DNA from: CAZJWR01 sp964549765
GTDB lineage: Bacteria > Zixibacteria > MSB-5A5 > GN15 > JAAZOE01
Assembly: GCA_964549765.1 (NCBI GenBank)
Contig: CAZJWR010000103.1
Location: 1-9,364 of the forward strand
DNA length: 9,364 bases
Reading direction: 5' to 3'
Shown: one piece after another, positions 6,274-9,364 of the stretch
How positions within the stretch are numbered: position 1 is the stretch's first letter
Layout: every line of letters begins with the position of its first letter
Notes under the pieces: generated by a model
What the model saw: the letters and a program-made list of their open reading frames with translations, nothing else
The model's database searches: none
Told to the model about the DNA's origin: nothing
Position numbers and translations under genes: made by a program

Positions 6274-9161
6274 GTAAGTGCGCCGTCATCATTGTTGTAC
6301 TTCTCTGCCTGTTCGCCGTCAACGCGAACGCGCGCCAGGGGGAATATTATCTAAAGTTTTCCATCACGAATCGGGCGGAACTCGCCAAATTAACGCATGT
6401 CCTGTCGATCGATAACGTCAAGGACCTGACCGTCTATGCCTACGCCAACGATGATCAGTTGAAGGAATTCGACCGGATGGGATATGCATATGATATCCTG
6501 CCTGCCCCGAGTACATTGATCACGCCGCACATGTCCGCCGACAAACTGGGGATTGCCGAATGGGACGTCTACCCGACGTATGACGCCTATGTCGCCATGA
6601 TGTATCAGTTCGCGGCCGATTATCCCAATCTGTGCGCCATCGTCGACGCCGGATTCACCGTTGAAGGACGCTCTATCCTGTTCGCCCGGATTTCGGATAA
6701 CGTCAATATCGAGGAGGACGAACCTGAGGTCATGTATACGTCAAGCATGCACGGCGATGAACTCACCGGCTACGTTTTGACTCTGCGCTTGATCGACTCA
6801 CTACTGACCGCTTATGGTTCCGATCCGGAGATTACGCGCCTCGTGGACAGTTGCGAAATATGGATCAATCCGCTGGCCAACCCCGACGGGACATACGCCG
6901 ACGGAAACAGCACCGTCTACGGGGCCACCCGCACCAACGCCAACGGGGTCGATCTCAACCGGAATTTTCCCGACCCGGACGGCGGGCCGCACCCCGACGG
7001 CTACAGCTGGCAGCCGGAAACGATTGATATGATGAATTTCGCCAACGCCCATTCTTTCGTCATCTCGGCCAATTTCCACGGCGGCGCCGAGGTCGTCAAC
7101 TATCCCTGGGATACCTGGGCACGCTTGCACGTCGACAACGATTGGTTTGTCGATGTCTGCCGCCAATTTGCCGATTCGGCACAATACTACAGCCCTTCGG
7201 GATATATGACGGACGAGAATTACGGAATCACCAACGGATACGCCTGGTATGAAGTCGAAGGCGGTCGGCAGGATTTCATGAATTACTGGCGCGGCTGCCG
7301 CGAGGTCACGATCGAAATCTCCGGCACCAAACTCCTCCCCGCATCGAACCTGCCGGCCTATTGGACTTATCTCCGAACATCCTATCTGGATTGGTTTGAG
7401 CACGCGCTCTATGGCATACGCGGCGTCGTGACGGACGCCTCCACGGGAGATCCGGTCTTCGCCACGGTGCGAATTCTCGCCCACGACAGCGATCTCGACA
7501 GCTCGCGCGTTTTTACCGATCCCGACGTTGGCGACTATCATCGTATGCTCGAACCGGGGAACTATGACGTCGAATTCAGCGCCCCCGGGTATTACCTGAA
7601 GACGGTCAAGAGTGTGCCGGTGTATGATCGCCAATCCACCCGTCGCGACGTGCAGTTGGATCCGCTTCCCAACATACCCGACCTCACCTTCCTCAGTCAG
7701 GATGCCGGGACGATCGATCCCGGCGACGCGGTATCCATGCAGGTGACGCTTGTCAACAACGGCGCCGGCGATGGAACGGGGATAAGCGCCGCCCTGACCA
7801 CCGCCGATCCGTTCATCACCATTACCCAGGCGACAGCGGCATTTCCTAACATTACCGCTCTTGGCGGAACCGGAACGTCATTAACCGCGTACGGCTTTAC
7901 GGTGGACGTCTCGTGTCCCATGAATCATCTGGCACAGTTCGGTCTCGATATCGCGGCCGACGGCGGATATGACACGACGGTGACATTCGACATCACCATC
8001 GGACAGGTGATCGAGGATTTTGAATCCGGCGGGTTCACGTCTCTGCCGTGGCAGATGAGCGGTCAGCAAGGATGGACGATCACGTCGAGCGGCCCCTATG
8101 AGGGTGCGTATGCGGCCAAATCGGGCGACATAATCGACTACGAGAATTCTCAGATGGCGATCACGCTCGATGTCACCTCGGCCGGAAATATATCGTTTCA
8201 TTACCGGGTATCCTCGGAGTCCGGGTACGATTACCTGCGGTTTTATATCGACGGGGCGGAGAAAGACGATTGGTCGGGTGAAGTGGCCTGGTCGATGGCC
8301 TCGTACGCCGTCGGCGCCGGAACTCATACCTTTGCCTGGAAATATACGAAGGACGGCTCCCTGTCCAACGGCAGTGACTGCGGCTGGGTGGATTATATCA
8401 TCTTCCCGCCGGTTAGCCTCCCGGCCCCGACGATCACGACCACGGATGTGCCGGATTGGACGGCGGATTATCCGTTTTCCGAACAGCTGGCCGCCAGCGG
8501 AGGCACCGGGACATTGACTTGGTCCGACAAAAACGGCGACTTGGCGGGCACGGGTTTGACGCTCTCAGCGACCGGCCTGCTCTCGGGCACGCCCGTGTAT
8601 CCGGGGCAACCGGGGCTGATATCGTTTACCGCTCTGGTCACCGATCAGGCACTCGCGACCGACGAACGGAATTTTGAATTCACGGTCTCGCCGGCGCCGG
8701 CGATTACGACGGATTCGCTTCCCACCGGGAACATCGACGAAGCCTACTCCCAGCAACTAACCTGCGCCGGAGGCACCGGAACCATTTCCTGGACGGATGC
8801 CGGCGGCGACCTGCTGTCAACCGGCCTGACGCTTTCATCCACCGGAGTATTGTCGGGAATAGTACCCGATCCGGTGACAATCGATTTCACGGCCCGTGCG
8901 ACCGACGCCGTCGGATCATCGGTGGACAAGCAGTTCCACCTGATATTCATCCGCCCTTATATGTGCGGCGATGCCAACAACGATGAGACGGTCAATATCG
9001 GCGACGCAACCTGCCTGGTGAACTACATCTTCAAAGGCGGCCCGGCCCCCGATCCGCTCGAAGCGGGCGACGCCGATGGTAACGGCGCGGACAATATCGG
9101 CGACGCCGTCTATCTGATAAATTATATATTCAAGAGCGGCGCTGACCCGGTCTGTCCATAG
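6270..9161 (+). CDS. Secreted M14 metallocarboxypeptidase (D/E/N type) with dockerin
   Basis: Zinc carboxypeptidase of M14 subfamily B style. Residues 1-21 are a signal peptide, likely cut after ANA. Residues 22 to about 105 are a prosegment resembling that of the first carboxypeptidase. The catalytic domain (about 106-380) has zinc ligands H161 and E164 (HGDE) and H270 (FHGGAEVVNYPWD), NPDG at 204-207, R221, N230-R231 (GVDLNRNFPD), the GITNGYAWYEVEGGRQDF segment, and catalytic E349 (VTIEISGTK). The GGMQD motif common in this subfamily reads GGRQD (R333). A carboxypeptidase-type regulatory beta domain (about 382-465) follows directly, as in CPD/CPE/CPN. Next come a CARDB-like domain (about 468-575), a MAM/concanavalin-like domain (about 580-714, starting at FESGG) and two tandem He_PIG Ig-like repeats (about 719-806 and 809-895). 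The dockerin at 899-963 has loops D901-N903-D905-N909-D912 and D934-D936-N938-N942-D945. It is an apparent distant paralogue of the first carboxypeptidase (shared NIEEDEPEV/NIDEDEPEV region). Basic versus other substrate specificity cannot be read. Confidence 0.95.
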   Translation: MSKCAVIIVVLLCLFAVNANARQGEYYLKFSITNRAELAKLTHVLSIDNVKDLTVYAYANDDQLKEFDRMGYAYDILPAPSTLITPHMSADKLGIAEWDVYPTYDAYVAMMYQFAADYPNLCAIVDAGFTVEGRSILFARISDNVNIEEDEPEVMYTSSMHGDELTGYVLTLRLIDSLLTAYGSDPEITRLVDSCEIWINPLANPDGTYADGNSTVYGATRTNANGVDLNRNFPDPDGGPHPDGYSWQPETIDMMNFANAHSFVISANFHGGAEVVNYPWDTWARLHVDNDWFVDVCRQFADSAQYYSPSGYMTDENYGITNGYAWYEVEGGRQDFMNYWRGCREVTIEISGTKLLPASNLPAYWTYLRTSYLDWFEHALYGIRGVVTDASTGDPVFATVRILAHDSDLDSSRVFTDPDVGDYHRMLEPGNYDVEFSAPGYYLKTVKSVPVYDRQSTRRDVQLDPLPNIPDLTFLSQDAGTIDPGDAVSMQVTLVNNGAGDGTGISAALTTADPFITITQATAAFPNITALGGTGTSLTAYGFTVDVSCPMNHLAQFGLDIAADGGYDTTVTFDITIGQVIEDFESGGFTSLPWQMSGQQGWTITSSGPYEGAYAAKSGDIIDYENSQMAITLDVTSAGNISFHYRVSSESGYDYLRFYIDGAEKDDWSGEVAWSMASYAVGAGTHTFAWKYTKDGSLSNGSDCGWVDYIIFPPVSLPAPTITTTDVPDWTADYPFSEQLAASGGTGTLTWSDKNGDLAGTGLTLSATGLLSGTPVYPGQPGLISFTALVTDQALATDERNFEFTVSPAPAITTDSLPTGNIDEAYSQQLTCAGGTGTISWTDAGGDLLSTGLTLSSTGVLSGIVPDPVTIDFTARATDAVGSSVDKQFHLIFIRPYMCGDANNDETVNIGDATCLVNYIFKGGPAPDPLEAGDADGNGADNIGDAVYLINYIFKSGADPVCP
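8424..8954 (+). repeat. Two tandem He_PIG-type Ig-like modules (coding repeat)
   Basis: Within the second carboxypeptidase, residues 719-806 and 809-895 repeat the same pattern: APxITT, then a segment ending xQLxxxGGTGTxxW, then GLTLSxTGxLSG, then FTAxxTD. This is the He_PIG putative Ig family, usually a spacer or adhesive module on secreted proteins. The two copies are clearly diverged, so the duplication is not recent. Confidence 0.75.
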
Positions 9162-9180
9162 AAAATTAATGCGTACCGAC

Positions 9181-9211
9181 GAAGGGCGGTCCTCGGTCAG
9201 AGCCGCCCTTC
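9181..9211 (+). terminator. Strong hairpin, probable terminator of the second carboxypeptidase gene
   Basis: GAAGGGCGG at 9181-9189 pairs perfectly with CCGCCCTTC at 9203-9211 around a 13-nt loop, 19 nt after the TAG stop. The downstream sequence TAATATCTTGTCATTTAAT is T-rich without an unbroken T-run. The 9-bp GC-rich stem and its position make termination likely. The hairpin is symmetrical enough to serve a convergent gene as well. Confidence 0.65.
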
Positions 9212-9311
9212 TAATATCTTGTCATTTAATATAATATGCGGATCACTGAATCTATTAGTCGAAGCGATACCGAAATTCTCGCGTTTATCTACTACCGGCG
9301 CGATTAAATTA

Positions 9312-9364
9312 CTAGTGTCCTGCGTCTAACGCTTCTTTACATTTGGATATTTTGGTCATGATGG
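9312..9364 (-). CDS. Possible 3' end of a convergent gene (partial)
   Basis: Read on the minus strand, the right edge gives an open frame IMTKISKCKEALDAGH that ends in TAG (9312-9314 on the + strand). It lies tail-to-tail with the second carboxypeptidase, beyond the terminator hairpin. The codons are more A/T-rich than the neighbouring genes (AAA, ATA, TGT), which could mean a different origin. Seventeen open codons are not significant on their own, and no family is recognised. The rest of 9212-9311 shows only A/T-rich sequence with an isolated TATAAT at 9230-9235 that lacks a -35 partner. Confidence 0.2.
   Translation of the reverse strand, partial: IMTKISKCKEALDAGH

Noticed and set aside
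6050..6322. 90-codon minus-strand frame across the gap before the second carboxypeptidase
   Set aside because: It overlaps the start and signal peptide of a confident gene. Its translation has no family features and shows no clear hydrophobic or domain pattern.
6801..7634. 277-codon minus-strand frame inside the second carboxypeptidase gene
   Set aside because: It is antisense to the M14 catalytic domain, whose active-site residues are all intact on the + strand.
9219..9240. TTGTCA and a perfect TATAAT downstream of the last gene, considered as a promoter
   Set aside because: The two boxes are only 5 nt apart, and neither has a suitable partner at 16-18 nt.
6031..9325. TAGTGTCC-GCG shared between 6031-6043 and 9313-9324, considered as insertion-element ends
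   Set aside because: The match is about 11 of 12 bases in the same orientation, a level expected by chance many times in a window of this length. No transposase or target duplication is seen.
1..9364. CRISPR arrays, tRNA or rRNA genes, phage or transposase genes
   Set aside because: No regularly spaced repeats, RNA gene signatures or mobile-element proteins were seen. The repeated DNA is dockerin and Ig-like domain coding sequence.

Overview
The window most resembles DNA from an uncultured bacterium of the FCB superphylum. The candidate phylum Zixibacteria is the best guess; Latescibacteria, Eisenbacteria and similar lineages are also possible. The reasons are the moderately GC-rich coding sequence, the large multidomain secreted proteins, and a C-terminal type I dockerin of the form 'GDANGDGAVNVADAVYLI' plus 'FKGGP' on every protein. 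Bacteroidetes-type T9SS sorting tails are absent. The phylum call is inference from protein style; no rRNA or other marker is present.

All confidently called genes lie on the + strand. Positions 1-42 are the last codons of a dockerin protein that starts outside the window. Then come a secreted M14 metallocarboxypeptidase of carboxypeptidase A/T type (195-2369), a secreted C10 (streptopain-like) cysteine endopeptidase with a very long C-terminal extension (2647-6033), and a second M14 metallocarboxypeptidase of carboxypeptidase D/E/N type (6270-9161). The gaps are 152, 277 and 236 nt. They contain ribosome binding sites, hairpins and weak promoter-like sequences but no convincing gene, so each gene may be transcribed separately. 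A strong GC-rich hairpin at 9181-9211 probably ends the block. The last 50 bases are open on the minus strand and could be the 3' end of a convergent gene.

The three complete proteins share one plan: signal peptide, N-terminal prosegment, catalytic peptidase domain, beta-sandwich modules (FN3, MAM-like, CARDB-like, He_PIG), and a C-terminal dockerin. Catalytic residues look intact in all three. A coherent reading is an extracellular protein-degrading set: the C10 enzyme cuts internally, and the two carboxypeptidases with different subfamily signatures trim the products from the C-terminus. The common dockerin would direct all of them to the same, unseen receptor. No cohesin is encoded here, so the docking partner is unknown.

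The most interesting points are the uniform dockerin tagging of consecutive peptidases, a conserved Cys at the extreme C-terminus of all four proteins that may staple the dockerin, a non-catalytic amidotransferase-like domain fused to the C10 peptidase, and a possible 10-residue leader ORF that overlaps the start of the third gene.
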